From NCBI GenBank assembly GCA_964594075.1, contig CAZQKW010000050.1, positions 1 through 24,756 of the forward strand: a stretch of DNA of 24,756 bases. Reading direction: 5' to 3'. The notes below the pieces were generated by a model. The model was given only the letters and a program-made list of their open reading frames with translations, did no database searches and was not told where the DNA came from. Origin of the DNA: CAZQKW01 sp964594075 (GTDB lineage: Bacteria > Desulfobacterota > WTBG01 > CAIYCZ01). The position numbers and the translations under genes are program-made. Positions 14,543 to 23,160 of this stretch are shown one piece after another; the first letter of the stretch is position 1, and each line of letters opens with the position of its first letter.

Positions 14543-14587
14543 GAAAAAGAGGGTTGGGTTTATAAACCCCGCCCTCTTTTTTATTTT
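14543..14587 (+). terminator. Strong intrinsic terminator of the redox operon
   Basis: GAGGG-TT-GGGTTTATAAACCC-CG-CCCTC is a long, nearly perfect hairpin (about 14549-14576) preceded by an A-run and followed by TTTTTTATTTTA. This is the best terminator in the window and defines the end of the operon that begins near 8464. The complementary A-run means it could also work on the other strand. Confidence 0.88.
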
Positions 14588-14594
14588 AGTTTAC

Positions 14595-15836
14595 ATGGAA
14601 TTGCAACGGATCCTTATTATTGCTGGATTTGCGCTGTTTTTTATTGGGGTGCAGGCCGTCACCATCTTCGGGTGCTATCAGAGCTTTCGTTCCCTGCGAA
14701 ACAAAAACATCTTGAAAATTGTGCTTGGATGGGTCCTCTTTTTAAACCTCGCATATTTGTTTCTGTTTTTCAGAGTGCCGCTCGCTCCCCCGTTTAAAAT
14801 GCTTATAAATTATCTCCTCATCTATCCCTTTTTTATATACATGCTGCTCTGCCTCATACTGTTTGTGGTGTTTGGCATACACAGCATGGTCATTGCGGGA
14901 AAAACATTATGGTGCCGAGTCCGGCCGGTAATAAGGCTTATAAACGGTTTAAACTCAAAAACGATACCGGAACAGCGCAGAACATTTCTAAAAATACTGA
15001 CATCAGCCGTGCTGTTTCCCGTCGGCGGGTGTTCAGTATATGGCAGCTATGTGGGGAGAACCATATGCACGATAGATGAACAGTGCCTTGCCTTTGCACA
15101 ATTCCCCGAGCACCTCAACGGCCTGCGTATTATTCAAATAAGCGATATCCATGCCGGCGTTTTCATGGAAGGCTGGGAGCTACAGCCCTACCTAAATACC
15201 GTAAATGCGTTGCAGCCTGACATTATTGTTATTACCGGCGACATGATAACGTGGGGCAGCAATTATACTGACACTGTCGTTGCTGAACTCAGCAGGCTGC
15301 AGGCACGATATGGCATTTTTGTCGTAACCGGAAACCATGACTTTTACGGCAATCTCGATGATCTGTGTGCGCGCCTGGAAGCGATTAATATTACCGTATT
15401 GCGCAATCGGTGGGTCCAAATTGCAACCGGACAACAATCTTCCGGCCTATATATGATAGGCATTGACGATCTCTGGGCAACCAGATATTTTAAAAAGAAG
15501 ACCATAGTCCTGGAAGAAATTCTTTCCGGCATTCCCTGCGACGGCTTTAAAATACTCCTCTCGCACAACCCGACCATTTTTGAACAGGCAATTGCCCACA
15601 ACGTTCACCTTACGCTTTCCGGACATACTCATGCCGGGCAGGTCATTCTCCCGTTTCCCCCGCATCATGGCTACTCATTTGCCCGGTTGATCTATAAAAA
15701 GGATTACGGTCTCTATCGCAATAAAGATTCGATGCTCTATATTAACCGGGGGCTGGGGGTCATTGGGCCGCCGTTGCGTATCAATTGTCCGCGCGAAATA
15801 ACGCATATTACGTTACAGCGAGGCTGCAAAATTTAA
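14595..15836 (+). CDS. Membrane-anchored metallophosphoesterase (YkuE/YaeI-like)
   Basis: This 413-residue protein has an N-terminal membrane part of three hydrophobic segments (about residues 5-25, 42-60 and 68-98). A twin-arginine-like QRRTFLKI at about 129-136 follows, with a fourth hydrophobic stretch, then a calcineurin-type phosphoesterase domain. Metal-binding motifs occur in order: SDIH, TGDM, TGNHDFYG, LLSHNP and LSGHTHAGQ. Relatives act on lipid-linked or cell-envelope phosphoesters (YaeI/YkuE group); the exact substrate is unknown. The ATG at 14595 lies only about 8 bases after the terminator's T-rich tail and has no ribosome binding site, which is odd, but the N-terminal segment looks genuine. 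It is separated by 50 bases from the macrodomain gene, with which it may share a transcript. Confidence 0.87.
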   Translation: MELQRILIIAGFALFFIGVQAVTIFGCYQSFRSLRNKNILKIVLGWVLFLNLAYLFLFFRVPLAPPFKMLINYLLIYPFFIYMLLCLILFVVFGIHSMVIAGKTLWCRVRPVIRLINGLNSKTIPEQRRTFLKILTSAVLFPVGGCSVYGSYVGRTICTIDEQCLAFAQFPEHLNGLRIIQISDIHAGVFMEGWELQPYLNTVNALQPDIIVITGDMITWGSNYTDTVVAELSRLQARYGIFVVTGNHDFYGNLDDLCARLEAINITVLRNRWVQIATGQQSSGLYMIGIDDLWATRYFKKKTIVLEEILSGIPCDGFKILLSHNPTIFEQAIAHNVHLTLSGHTHAGQVILPFPPHHGYSFARLIYKKDYGLYRNKDSMLYINRGLGVIGPPLRINCPREITHITLQRGCKI

Positions 15837-15842
15837 AAAACT

Positions 15843-15869
15843 CTATTTTTATGATATATACATAAATAG
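15843..15869. repeat. Short imperfect inverted repeat before the macrodomain gene
   Basis: CTATTTTTATG (15843-15853) and CATAAATAG (15861-15869) are imperfect inverted copies around an AT-rich centre. The site is just upstream of the ribosome binding site. It could be an operator or part of a promoter; it is too AT-rich to be convincing as a terminator. Confidence 0.3.
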
Positions 15870-15886
15870 AACTTACAGGAGGCGGC

Positions 15887-16438
15887 ATGGAGATACGCAT
15901 ACATAAATCAAAAATAACATTATATCAAGGCGATATAACCCAACAGCAAACAGATGCCATCGTCAATGCAGCCAATTCGCGGCTTGCCGGTGGCGGCGGC
16001 GTAGATGGCGCTATACACCGCGCGGGAGGACCTGCTATCATGGAAGAATGTCGAAAATTTGGCGGCTGCCCAACCGGCAACGCGGTGATTACAACCGGCG
16101 GCGCACTTGCAGCCCGGTTCGTCATACATGCTGTGGGACCGGTGTATCGCAATGGACATTCAGGAGAGCCGGCGCTGTTGCGCAGCGCCTACCACAACTG
16201 CCTCCGTCTCGCCGAAAGCCACGGTATTAAATCAATCGCATTTCCGTCTATTAGCACCGGAGCCTACGGGTACCCCATAGCTGAAGCCGCTCGTATAGCG
16301 CTCACTACGGTCATTGAACATCTTAAAGGCCAAACCGGCATAGAGCAGGTAAATTTTGTTCTTTTTAGCCACGCTGATTTTCAAACGTATGCATCGCTGC
16401 TTAAGGAATTGACTGCGGGTGAAATCGTTAGCGTCTGA
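15887..16438 (+). CDS. Macrodomain protein, O-acetyl-ADP-ribose deacetylase (YmdB-like)
   Basis: This is a 183-residue single macrodomain of the YmdB/MacroD type. Members bind ADP-ribose and remove it, or the acetyl group from O-acetyl-ADP-ribose. Family motifs are GDITQQQTDAIVNAAN (substrate Asp and Asn), LAGGGGVDGAIHRAGG (catalytic Asp and Gly-rich loop), TGNAVITTGG, VIHAVGP and SISTGAYGYP (phosphate loop). Length and order are standard for the family. The ATG at 15887 follows AGGAGG (15877-15882). The nifU gene starts 40 bases downstream and may be co-transcribed, but no functional link is known to me. It could reverse ADP-ribosylation of a cell protein; no ADP-ribosyltransferase is visible in the window. 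Confidence 0.92.
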   Translation: MEIRIHKSKITLYQGDITQQQTDAIVNAANSRLAGGGGVDGAIHRAGGPAIMEECRKFGGCPTGNAVITTGGALAARFVIHAVGPVYRNGHSGEPALLRSAYHNCLRLAESHGIKSIAFPSISTGAYGYPIAEAARIALTTVIEHLKGQTGIEQVNFVLFSHADFQTYASLLKELTAGEIVSV

Positions 16439-16478
16439 TTGAGCGATTTTTTTGCCCGTACATGAGAGGAGGAATTGT

Positions 16479-17324
16479 ATGTGGAACTATTCAGATAAAG
16501 TAAAAGATCATTTCTATAATCCGCGGAATGTGGGAGAGATTGAAAACCCCGACGGTGTCGGTGAAGAAGGGTCTCTGGCCTGCGGGGATAGTTTGCGCCT
16601 GATGTTCAAACTCGATGAACAGGGAAGAATCAAGGAGGCGAAGTTTCAGACGTTTGGCTGCGGCAGCGCTATTGCGTCTGCTTCTGCCTTGACCGAGATG
16701 ATCATTGGCAAAACGCTGGAGGAAGCTGAAAAAATTACCAATCAGGATATTGCCGATTATCTGGGAGGCCTGCCCATTGAGAAGATGCACTGTTCGGTCA
16801 TGGGGCGGGAAGCGCTTGAAGCCGCAATTGCTAACTATCGGGGAGAAGATGTGGAGGCGCTCCGGGCGCGGAAGGGAAAAGTTGTCTGTGAATGCTTTGG
16901 CGTAACAGACAATGAAATGGTGCGGGTGATCAAGGAAAATCGTTTGCGAACAGTTGAAGAAGTTACCCATTATACGAAAGCAGGGGGCGGCTGTAGACGA
17001 TGTCATCCACAGATTGAAAAACTTATTGCAGGGGTCTTGGGCGTTGAGCAGCAGGAGGTCATGCGGCCGCTTCCCAAAAAATTGTCCAATATCCAGAAAA
17101 TTAAACTCATAGAAGAAACATTAGAAAAAGAAATAAAACCAATGCTGCGCGCTGACGGGGGCGACATTGAGCTTATTGATATTGAGGGAAATCGGGTAAT
17201 TGTTGCGCTGCGCGGGATGTGTTCAGCGTGTCCCAGCTCGGAATTTACGCTTAAAAAATATGTGGAGGCAAAGCTTAAGGAGTTTGTCAGCGATGACATT
17301 ATAATCGAGGAGGTGAAACCATGA
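16479..17324 (+). CDS. nifU: NifU-type three-domain iron-sulfur scaffold protein
   Basis: NifU assembles Fe-S clusters and hands them to apo-proteins. All three domains are here in 281 residues. The IscU-like N-terminus has its three ligand Cys (SLACGDS, FGCGSA, MHCSV). A central BFD-like [2Fe-2S] domain has CECFGV and GGGCRRCHP. The C-terminal Nfu domain has MLRADGGDIELID and the CSACPSS CxxC motif. I chose the ATG at 16479, which follows GAGGAGG at good spacing. The stop overlaps the nifS start in ATGA, so translation is coupled. There are no nitrogenase genes nearby. This arrangement occurs in anaerobes that use NifUS as their general cluster machinery, which would suit the cluster-rich operon upstream, though that link is inference. 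Confidence 0.93.
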   Translation: MWNYSDKVKDHFYNPRNVGEIENPDGVGEEGSLACGDSLRLMFKLDEQGRIKEAKFQTFGCGSAIASASALTEMIIGKTLEEAEKITNQDIADYLGGLPIEKMHCSVMGREALEAAIANYRGEDVEALRARKGKVVCECFGVTDNEMVRVIKENRLRTVEEVTHYTKAGGGCRRCHPQIEKLIAGVLGVEQQEVMRPLPKKLSNIQKIKLIEETLEKEIKPMLRADGGDIELIDIEGNRVIVALRGMCSACPSSEFTLKKYVEAKLKEFVSDDIIIEEVKP

Positions 17325-18502
17325 CGCAGCGAACCGTCTATGCAGATAACAACGCCACGACCCAGGTTGCGCCGGAAGTAGTTGAGGCAATGATGCCTTT
17401 TTTCACCAAGCATTATGGCAATCCATCAAGCATGCACTTTATGGCTATTGAACCGGAAAAAGCCGTTAAACAGGCACGAGAACAAGTTGCCCAGCTCATT
17501 AACGCCGACCCTTCTGAGATAGTATTCACCTCCTGCGGCACGGAAAGTGATAATGCCGCCATTCGCGGCATACTGGCTGCTTTGCCAGATAAACGGCATA
17601 TTATCACGACACGCGTAGAGCATCCTGCGGTGCGCAATCTCTGTCAATATTTGGGCAAAAATGGTTACCGGGTTACGGAACTTTCTGTAGACAAGTTGGG
17701 ACATATTGACCTTGACGAACTCCGCGAAACACTTGATGACGATACTGCTATCGTGAGCATTATGTGGGCAAACAATGAAACCGGCGTCATTTTTCCGATT
17801 GCAGAACTTGCAGAACTGGTAAAAAGTCGCGGCGCTCTGTTTCACTGCGACGCAGTTCAGGCTGCAGGCAAACTGCCCATAGACGTTAAAAAGGTGCCGG
17901 TAGACCTTATATCCATTTCCGGCCATAAATTACATGCGCCCAAGGGCATTGGCGTGCTGTATATCAGGAAGGGCACTTACTTTGTCCCGCTGCTCATGGG
18001 CGGACACCAAGAACAGGGGCGCCGCGGCGGCACCGAAAATGTTCCCTATATTGTAGGGCTGGGAAAGGCGGCGGAATTAGCCCGCACCTATGTAAGAGAG
18101 GAACAGCACCGCGTCAGGATGCTCAGAGACAGACTGGAAAATGAGTTGCTGGAAAAGGCCCTGGATGCATCGGTTAATGGCGACCGCGTTAACCGTTTAC
18201 CCAATACCACCAGCATCAGTTTCAAATATATAGAGGGAGAGGCTATTTTGCTGCTGCTGAGCGCAGAAGGCATTGCAGCATCGTCAGGTTCCGCCTGCAC
18301 CTCAGGTTCGCTGGAACCGTCGCATGTATTGCGTGCAATGGGGGTGCCGTTTACCCGGGTGCACGGATCGGTTCGTTTCAGCTTAAGTCGCTATAATACT
18401 GAAGAAGATGTCAGTTACATTGTTGAAAAAATGGTGCCCATCGTGAGGCGTCTCAGAGAGATATCTCCTTTTGGCAGAGAAGAGCTCTATGCCGCAAAAT
18501 AA
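17321..18502 (+). CDS. nifS: Cysteine desulfurase (NifS/IscS group)
   Basis: This 393-residue pyridoxal-phosphate enzyme takes sulfur from L-cysteine, leaving alanine, and supplies it to NifU. Motifs seen are DNNATTQVAPEV at the N-terminus, CGTESDNAAIRG, HCDAVQAAGK, the PLP lysine block SISGHKLHAPKGIG, GGHQEQGRRGGTENV, and the catalytic cysteine loop SSGSACTSGSLEPSHVL. Length is standard for the family. The ATG at 17321 overlaps the nifU stop by four bases. The 3' end overlaps the serine acetyltransferase gene by 14 bases, so cysteine formation and desulfuration are in one transcript. Its position directly after a full NifU makes the NifS name preferable to IscS. Confidence 0.93.
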   Translation: MTQRTVYADNNATTQVAPEVVEAMMPFFTKHYGNPSSMHFMAIEPEKAVKQAREQVAQLINADPSEIVFTSCGTESDNAAIRGILAALPDKRHIITTRVEHPAVRNLCQYLGKNGYRVTELSVDKLGHIDLDELRETLDDDTAIVSIMWANNETGVIFPIAELAELVKSRGALFHCDAVQAAGKLPIDVKKVPVDLISISGHKLHAPKGIGVLYIRKGTYFVPLLMGGHQEQGRRGGTENVPYIVGLGKAAELARTYVREEQHRVRMLRDRLENELLEKALDASVNGDRVNRLPNTTSISFKYIEGEAILLLLSAEGIAASSGSACTSGSLEPSHVLRAMGVPFTRVHGSVRFSLSRYNTEEDVSYIVEKMVPIVRRLREISPFGREELYAAK

Positions 18503-19427
18503 ATTAGCGCATATTATTGAAGAAATTTTAGCCACCTATACCGACGATAAAGGCATCAATCATATCGAAGGCCCTAATCTGCCGTCGCGCGAAGCGGTTG
18601 AGGAAATAGTCGTAGATCTCCTAAATGTCATATTTCCCGGATATTATGAGAAGCTGGAAATACGGCGCAGCGATGTTAATCTGTATATATGGGAGCGCAT
18701 TGTTTCCATTTATCACAATCTGTCACGGGAAATTGCCAAGAGCCTCAAATCCATCCCGTCCTTAGCAGGAAAATCTGATGAAGCGCTAACCGCGGGCGCT
18801 GTCCACAAAACCATTGCCTTTCTCCGGCGCATTCCCCATATACGAAAGAAATTAACCGGTGATGTCAGCGCCGCTTTTGACGGCGACCCGGCAGCCAAGA
18901 GTTTTGATGAAATTATCCTTTGCTATCCAGGGCTTGCGGCCATCGCAGTTTATCGCATTGCTCACGAGCTCTATCTGCTGGAGATCCCGCTCATTCCCCG
19001 CATCATGGCGGAGTTTGCCCACGGTAAGTCAGGCATTGACATTCATCCGGGTGCTCGTATTGGGGATAATTTTTTTATTGATCATGGCACGGGCGTGGTT
19101 ATCGGGGAAACGACGGAGATTGGCAATAACGTGCGAATTTATCAGGGGGTAACGCTGGGGGCATTAAGCTTCAAAAAGGATGACCAGGGGCGCGTGGTTA
19201 AAGGAGGCAAGCGCCATCCCACAATAGAAGATAATGTCGTTATTTACGCTGGTGCGACCATTCTTGGGGGAAATACAGTGGTGGGTAAAAACTCTATAAT
19301 CGGAGGTAATGTCTGGCTTTTAGAGTCAGTGCCGCCAAACACAACCGTGACACACCAGCCTCCCAATCTTGTGTATAAGGGTCTCTCGCACACGCCGCGT
19401 GAAGATGTGTATATGTATTATATCTAG
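18489..19427 (+). CDS. cysE: Serine O-acetyltransferase (CysE/EpsC-type)
   Basis: This enzyme makes O-acetylserine from serine and acetyl-CoA, the first step of cysteine synthesis, and so feeds the desulfurase upstream. The protein has 312 residues: a helical N-terminal domain of about 190 residues and a left-handed beta-helix from about residue 195. That helix carries hexapeptide repeats and the catalytic pattern GIDIHPGARIG, FIDHGTGVVIGET, YQGVTLGALS and GGKRHPTIED. The N-terminal part is longer than in E. coli CysE. The ATG at 18489 lies inside the end of nifS, with only a weak purine-rich site upstream, suggesting coupling by reinitiation. The converging pilC gene ends 5 bases away. No cysK is seen. 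Confidence 0.88.
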   Translation: MPQNKLAHIIEEILATYTDDKGINHIEGPNLPSREAVEEIVVDLLNVIFPGYYEKLEIRRSDVNLYIWERIVSIYHNLSREIAKSLKSIPSLAGKSDEALTAGAVHKTIAFLRRIPHIRKKLTGDVSAAFDGDPAAKSFDEIILCYPGLAAIAVYRIAHELYLLEIPLIPRIMAEFAHGKSGIDIHPGARIGDNFFIDHGTGVVIGETTEIGNNVRIYQGVTLGALSFKKDDQGRVVKGGKRHPTIEDNVVIYAGATILGGNTVVGKNSIIGGNVWLLESVPPNTTVTHQPPNLVYKGLSHTPREDVYMYYI

Positions 19428-19432
19428 AAGTA

Positions 19433-20641
19433 TCATTCAATTGCTCCTGCCATCTTGAAAATGGGCAAATACATCGCCGCCAGCATGGTCCCGACAGTTC
19501 CTCCCAGAAAAATCATCATGGCCGGTTCTATTAGCGAGGTAAGCGCTTCAACTGCGGCGTCAACTTCCTCATCATAAAAATCAGCAATTTTAATCAGCAT
19601 GGAGTCAAGCGCTCCCGTGGATTCTCCCACCGCAACCATCTGGCAGACCATTGACGGGAAAACCCCGCTTTTTGAAAGTGGCTCGGCAATGGTTTTACCC
19701 TCGCTGATGCTAATTTTGGTTGCTATAATAGCTTCTTCTACAATTTTGTTGCCCGAGGTCTTGGCAACAATGTCCAACCCATCAAGAATGGGCACGCCAC
19801 TGCTGATCATGGTGCCGAGAGTCCTGCTAAAACGCGCTACCGCCACTTTTCTGAGTAGCAGGCCAAAAATCGGCAGCCGGAGAGAAAGCCGGTCAAAAAA
19901 ATACCTTCCCTTTTCGGTTGCTCTAATTCTGTTCAGCACAACCCCTGCCCCAACACCGCACCCGATTAATATTAAAAAGTTCTTTCTCAGAAAACCGCTT
20001 AGGTCAACGACCGCCTGGGTCAGCGCCGGGAGTTGCCCCCCAAGGCTGCTGAACATTTCCTGAAACACCGGAATGACGAAAACCAGCATAATGATGACCA
20101 CCACAAATGCTATGACCAAAATCGTCGTTGGGTAGACCAGCGCGCCTTTAACCTTTCTTTTTAGTTTTTCATTTTTTTCAATATATGCCGCCAGACGTTG
20201 CAAAATAACGTCTAATACGCCACCCAATTCTCCCGCTGCCACTAAATTGGTGTAGAGGGTATCAAACACCTTGGGATGTTTTTTTAACGCATCTGCAAAG
20301 GTTGAACCCGCTTCCACATCAGTTTTTATTTGATTTAAAATTTTTTGAAATGTTTTATTGGGTTCCTGATTGGCCAGAATTTCAAGTCCCTGGATTAACG
20401 GCAGCCCCGCGTCTATCATGGTTGAAAGTTGCCGGGTAAAAAGAATCAGGTCTTTGGTTTTTACCTTTGGCTGCAATAACGCAATATTTGCCAAAAGGTC
20501 TTTTGGCTTTTCTTTTATCAAGGTGGGTTGAATATTTTGTTTCCGGAGCAACAGCATGGCCACCGCTTCATTGGCTGCTTCAATTGAGCCTCTTTGCATC
20601 GCGCCCTGTGTTGATCTCCCTTCCCAGGTAAAAACTGCCAT
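19433..20641 (-). CDS. pilC: Type IV pilus/type II secretion inner-membrane platform protein (PilC/GspF family)
   Basis: The 402-residue protein is the cytoplasmic-membrane platform of a type IV pilus (or type II secretion) machine. It holds the ATPase and helps assemble pilin. Two repeated GspF domains are visible: the first has FTRQLSTMIDAGLPLIQGLEIL and the second has FSRTLGTMISSGVPILDGLDIV, each with the conserved Gly-Pro pattern. Hydrophobic membrane segments lie near residues 165-195, 215-240 and 370-395. I chose the ATG at 20641, preceded by AAAGGAA; an upstream TTG at 20689 adds a non-family stretch. pilB lies 135 bases upstream on the same strand. pilT, often between them, is absent. 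Confidence 0.92.
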   Translation of the reverse strand: MAVFTWEGRSTQGAMQRGSIEAANEAVAMLLLRKQNIQPTLIKEKPKDLLANIALLQPKVKTKDLILFTRQLSTMIDAGLPLIQGLEILANQEPNKTFQKILNQIKTDVEAGSTFADALKKHPKVFDTLYTNLVAAGELGGVLDVILQRLAAYIEKNEKLKRKVKGALVYPTTILVIAFVVVIIMLVFVIPVFQEMFSSLGGQLPALTQAVVDLSGFLRKNFLILIGCGVGAGVVLNRIRATEKGRYFFDRLSLRLPIFGLLLRKVAVARFSRTLGTMISSGVPILDGLDIVAKTSGNKIVEEAIIATKISISEGKTIAEPLSKSGVFPSMVCQMVAVGESTGALDSMLIKIADFYDEEVDAAVEALTSLIEPAMMIFLGGTVGTMLAAMYLPIFKMAGAIE

Positions 20642-20776
20642 ATTTATTCCTTTCTTGAAAGTTGCTATGACCTTGCCGGCTGAAAGCACAAATATATTCA
20701 GCAGTAGTTTTTTAGTCTCCTTTTCGAAATTTTCTTAAAAAAATTTAGCAAATTACCTGTCGGGACTGTTTCTTGA

Positions 20777-22483
20777 TTAATCATCGCGAACCGTAGTTTT
20801 TAATACCTCTTCAATTGAAGTTACCCCTTCCAATAGTTTTTTGATACCGCTGCGGCGCAGGGTTATCATCCCCTGACTTATAGCTTCGCGCTTGATCTCT
20901 AACGCCGACGCGCCCTGCAGGATGAGTTCCTTGATCGGGTCGGTCACGGTGACCACTTCATACAACGCAATACGGCCTTTATAGCCGGTATTATTGCACG
21001 CATCGCAGCCGGTTCCTTTATAAAAGGTAATATTTTTATACTGCTCGTATTCTTCCGGCGGTATCCCCAGTTTGGCAAAAGAATCTGCGGCAATCGTTAT
21101 CGGCACTTTGCATTCTGAACAGATTTTACGAACCAAACGTTGCGCGACAATAAGGTTGATTGCGGAGGAGACAAGGAACGGTTCGATGCCCATATTGAGG
21201 AGGCGGTTAATAGAGCTGGGCGCATCATTAGTATGCAGCGTACTTAACACCAGATGCCCGGTAAGAGCTGCTTTTATGCCGATTTCTGCGGTTTCAAAAT
21301 CGCGAATTTCTCCCACTAAAATAATGTCTGGATCTTGGCGCAAAAATGATCTGAGAGCATTGGCAAAAGTAAGTCCAATTTCTTCATGAATCTGCACCTG
21401 ATTGATTCCGGGTAGGTTGAATTCAACCGGATCTTCTGCCGTGGAAATATTATCAGTGATTTTGTTCAGTTCGCTCAGGGCAGAATAAAGCGTGGTGGTT
21501 TTACCGCTTCCCGTAGGGCCGGTTACCAACACCATCCCATATGGTTTATAAATAGCTTCTTTGAATTCTTTGAGCTGGCTTGCTTCAAAGCCAAGTTTGG
21601 TCATATCGAGCTGCAGGTTTGATTTATCCAGAAGTCTGAGTACCACTTTTTCACCGAACAGGGTGGGAAGTATGGAAACGCGCACATCCATTTCTTCCCC
21701 GCGGGCCATTTTCAATTTAATACGTCCGTCCTGCGGAAGTCTGCGTTCGGCAATATCCAATCGAGACATTATTTTTAAACGGGAGACAAGCGCATTTTTC
21801 ATTTTGAGCGGCGGCTGCATGATTTCGTAAAGTGTGCCATCAATCCGAAAACGAATTCTTAAGAATTTTTCATACGGCTCAATGTGGATATCGCTGGCTC
21901 TTTTTTTTATCGCCTCGGTGAAAATAGCATTAACCAGCTTGATAACAGGGGCATCCTCGCTTGCTTTCTGCAGGTTGCCGATATCAATGCTTTCTTCGTC
22001 GCCGGAAACCTGAAGATCTTCTGCTTCTATTCCCTGTAAAATGGAAGAGAGACCTTTGGTGGTGCCATAATACGTATCAAGCGCATGGGCCATTGCGGAT
22101 TCCGAGGTGATCATAGGCTCAATGCGATAACCGGTCAAAAATTTAATATCGTCAATGGCAAAAATATTTGATGGGTCTACCATGGCGACAATAAGGGTGG
22201 AATTTTTTAAAGACACCGGTATTACCTGATATTTTATTGCCACGTCATTGGGGATTATTTTAATGACATCCGGAGAAATTTTGAGCTCTGCAAGATTTAC
22301 CGAGGGCATGCCATACTGCTTGCTTAAAAAACCGACTAATTCACCCTCCTTGACTAAACCAAGCCGTATCAGGCTATCGCCAAGCTTTCCGCCTGAAGCC
22401 TTTTGATCCTCGAGAGCTTTTCCCAACTGTTGAGACGTGATGAAATTGCTCTTGACAAGAAGTTCACCAAGCTTTTCTGACAT
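20777..22483 (-). CDS. pilB: Type IV pilus assembly ATPase (PilB/GspE family)
   Basis: This is the hexameric ATPase that powers pilus assembly. From the ATG at 22483 it is 568 residues. An N-terminal MshEN-type domain (LGELLVKSNFITSQQLGKAL) is followed by the catalytic core with GPTGSGKTTTLYSAL (Walker A, about residue 320), FLRQDPDIILVGEIRD (Walker B, about 380-394) and LSTLHTNDAP (His box). Two CxxC pairs (CSEC near 455, CDAC near 493) form the zinc site typical of PilB. The open frame runs about 120 residues further upstream, but that part is low-complexity, matches nothing and has no ribosome binding site; AGAGG lies 5 bases before the ATG at 22483. It is followed by pilC. Together they could serve a pilus or a secretion system. 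Confidence 0.93.
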   Translation of the reverse strand: MSEKLGELLVKSNFITSQQLGKALEDQKASGGKLGDSLIRLGLVKEGELVGFLSKQYGMPSVNLAELKISPDVIKIIPNDVAIKYQVIPVSLKNSTLIVAMVDPSNIFAIDDIKFLTGYRIEPMITSESAMAHALDTYYGTTKGLSSILQGIEAEDLQVSGDEESIDIGNLQKASEDAPVIKLVNAIFTEAIKKRASDIHIEPYEKFLRIRFRIDGTLYEIMQPPLKMKNALVSRLKIMSRLDIAERRLPQDGRIKLKMARGEEMDVRVSILPTLFGEKVVLRLLDKSNLQLDMTKLGFEASQLKEFKEAIYKPYGMVLVTGPTGSGKTTTLYSALSELNKITDNISTAEDPVEFNLPGINQVQIHEEIGLTFANALRSFLRQDPDIILVGEIRDFETAEIGIKAALTGHLVLSTLHTNDAPSSINRLLNMGIEPFLVSSAINLIVAQRLVRKICSECKVPITIAADSFAKLGIPPEEYEQYKNITFYKGTGCDACNNTGYKGRIALYEVVTVTDPIKELILQGASALEIKREAISQGMITLRRSGIKKLLEGVTSIEEVLKTTVRDD

Positions 22484-23160
22484 GTATACCTCTGGTATTA
22501 AATTTTCTATCCATATATCTTTCGTACTATATTTTAATAATATTACCAATAAAATAAGAAAATTTGTACATTGTTTTCTTTCATAAGCGCTTCGTTCGCT
22601 CAATACACACAAAAACAAAATATTATTGAAGGCAAAGGCTGGAAGCTGAATTGAGGACTTTCCCCCAAATTTGCCTTTAACAACCGGGCAAGCAGTACGA
22701 GAATACAGAAAGAGCATAATTGAAATGTGGCATATTCCCTTCTGCGCGCAGGGGGTTTTCAATCTACACCACAACCGTACTGCATTTCTGGCACGGCAGC
22801 GCCCGTTATATTCATCAGTAGTAACAGACCACCGAGCATGCACCTATCGAAGAGTCTGCCCACTGCCTGCTCGCGGCAGGATACGAAATGCACGGGGTCG
22901 TGAACGAAGCAAAAAAACCATATTGGTGTGGCAGGTGAACCCCCTGCGCTTTATACCACAAAACTATTTATAAATTTTGGTGAAGTCCTGATAAAGCTGA
23001 ATAGGCTTGACTTTTTGGCGCTTCCATTGCTAACTTATGTATCCCGTGCGAGCTGCCGATATACGAACAACTCCGCGAGCCATCTGTGCTTTTACTCGTA
23101 ATTTGCCTATATTTCCTTTAAACAAAAGCTGTTTCGCACTAATTATCATAAAAGACCAAT
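22484..23160. other. Long stretch without a recognisable gene between pilB and the UPF0104 gene
   Basis: This is divergent DNA between pilB (minus) and the membrane protein gene (plus). The open frames in it have no ribosome binding sites, and their translations, Arg- and Cys-rich on one strand, gave no family. A short inverted repeat, CTGCC/GGCAG, occurs near 22863-22880. No tRNA-like structure was found. The first 110 bases next to pilB are AT-rich and probably contain its promoter, but I could not fix -35 and -10 elements. Confidence 0.45.

Noticed and set aside
22484..22843. Upstream extension of the pilB open frame by 120 residues
   Set aside because: The translation is unlike any PilB N-terminus, while a proper start with a purine-rich site and a canonical MshEN-type N-terminus occurs at 22483.
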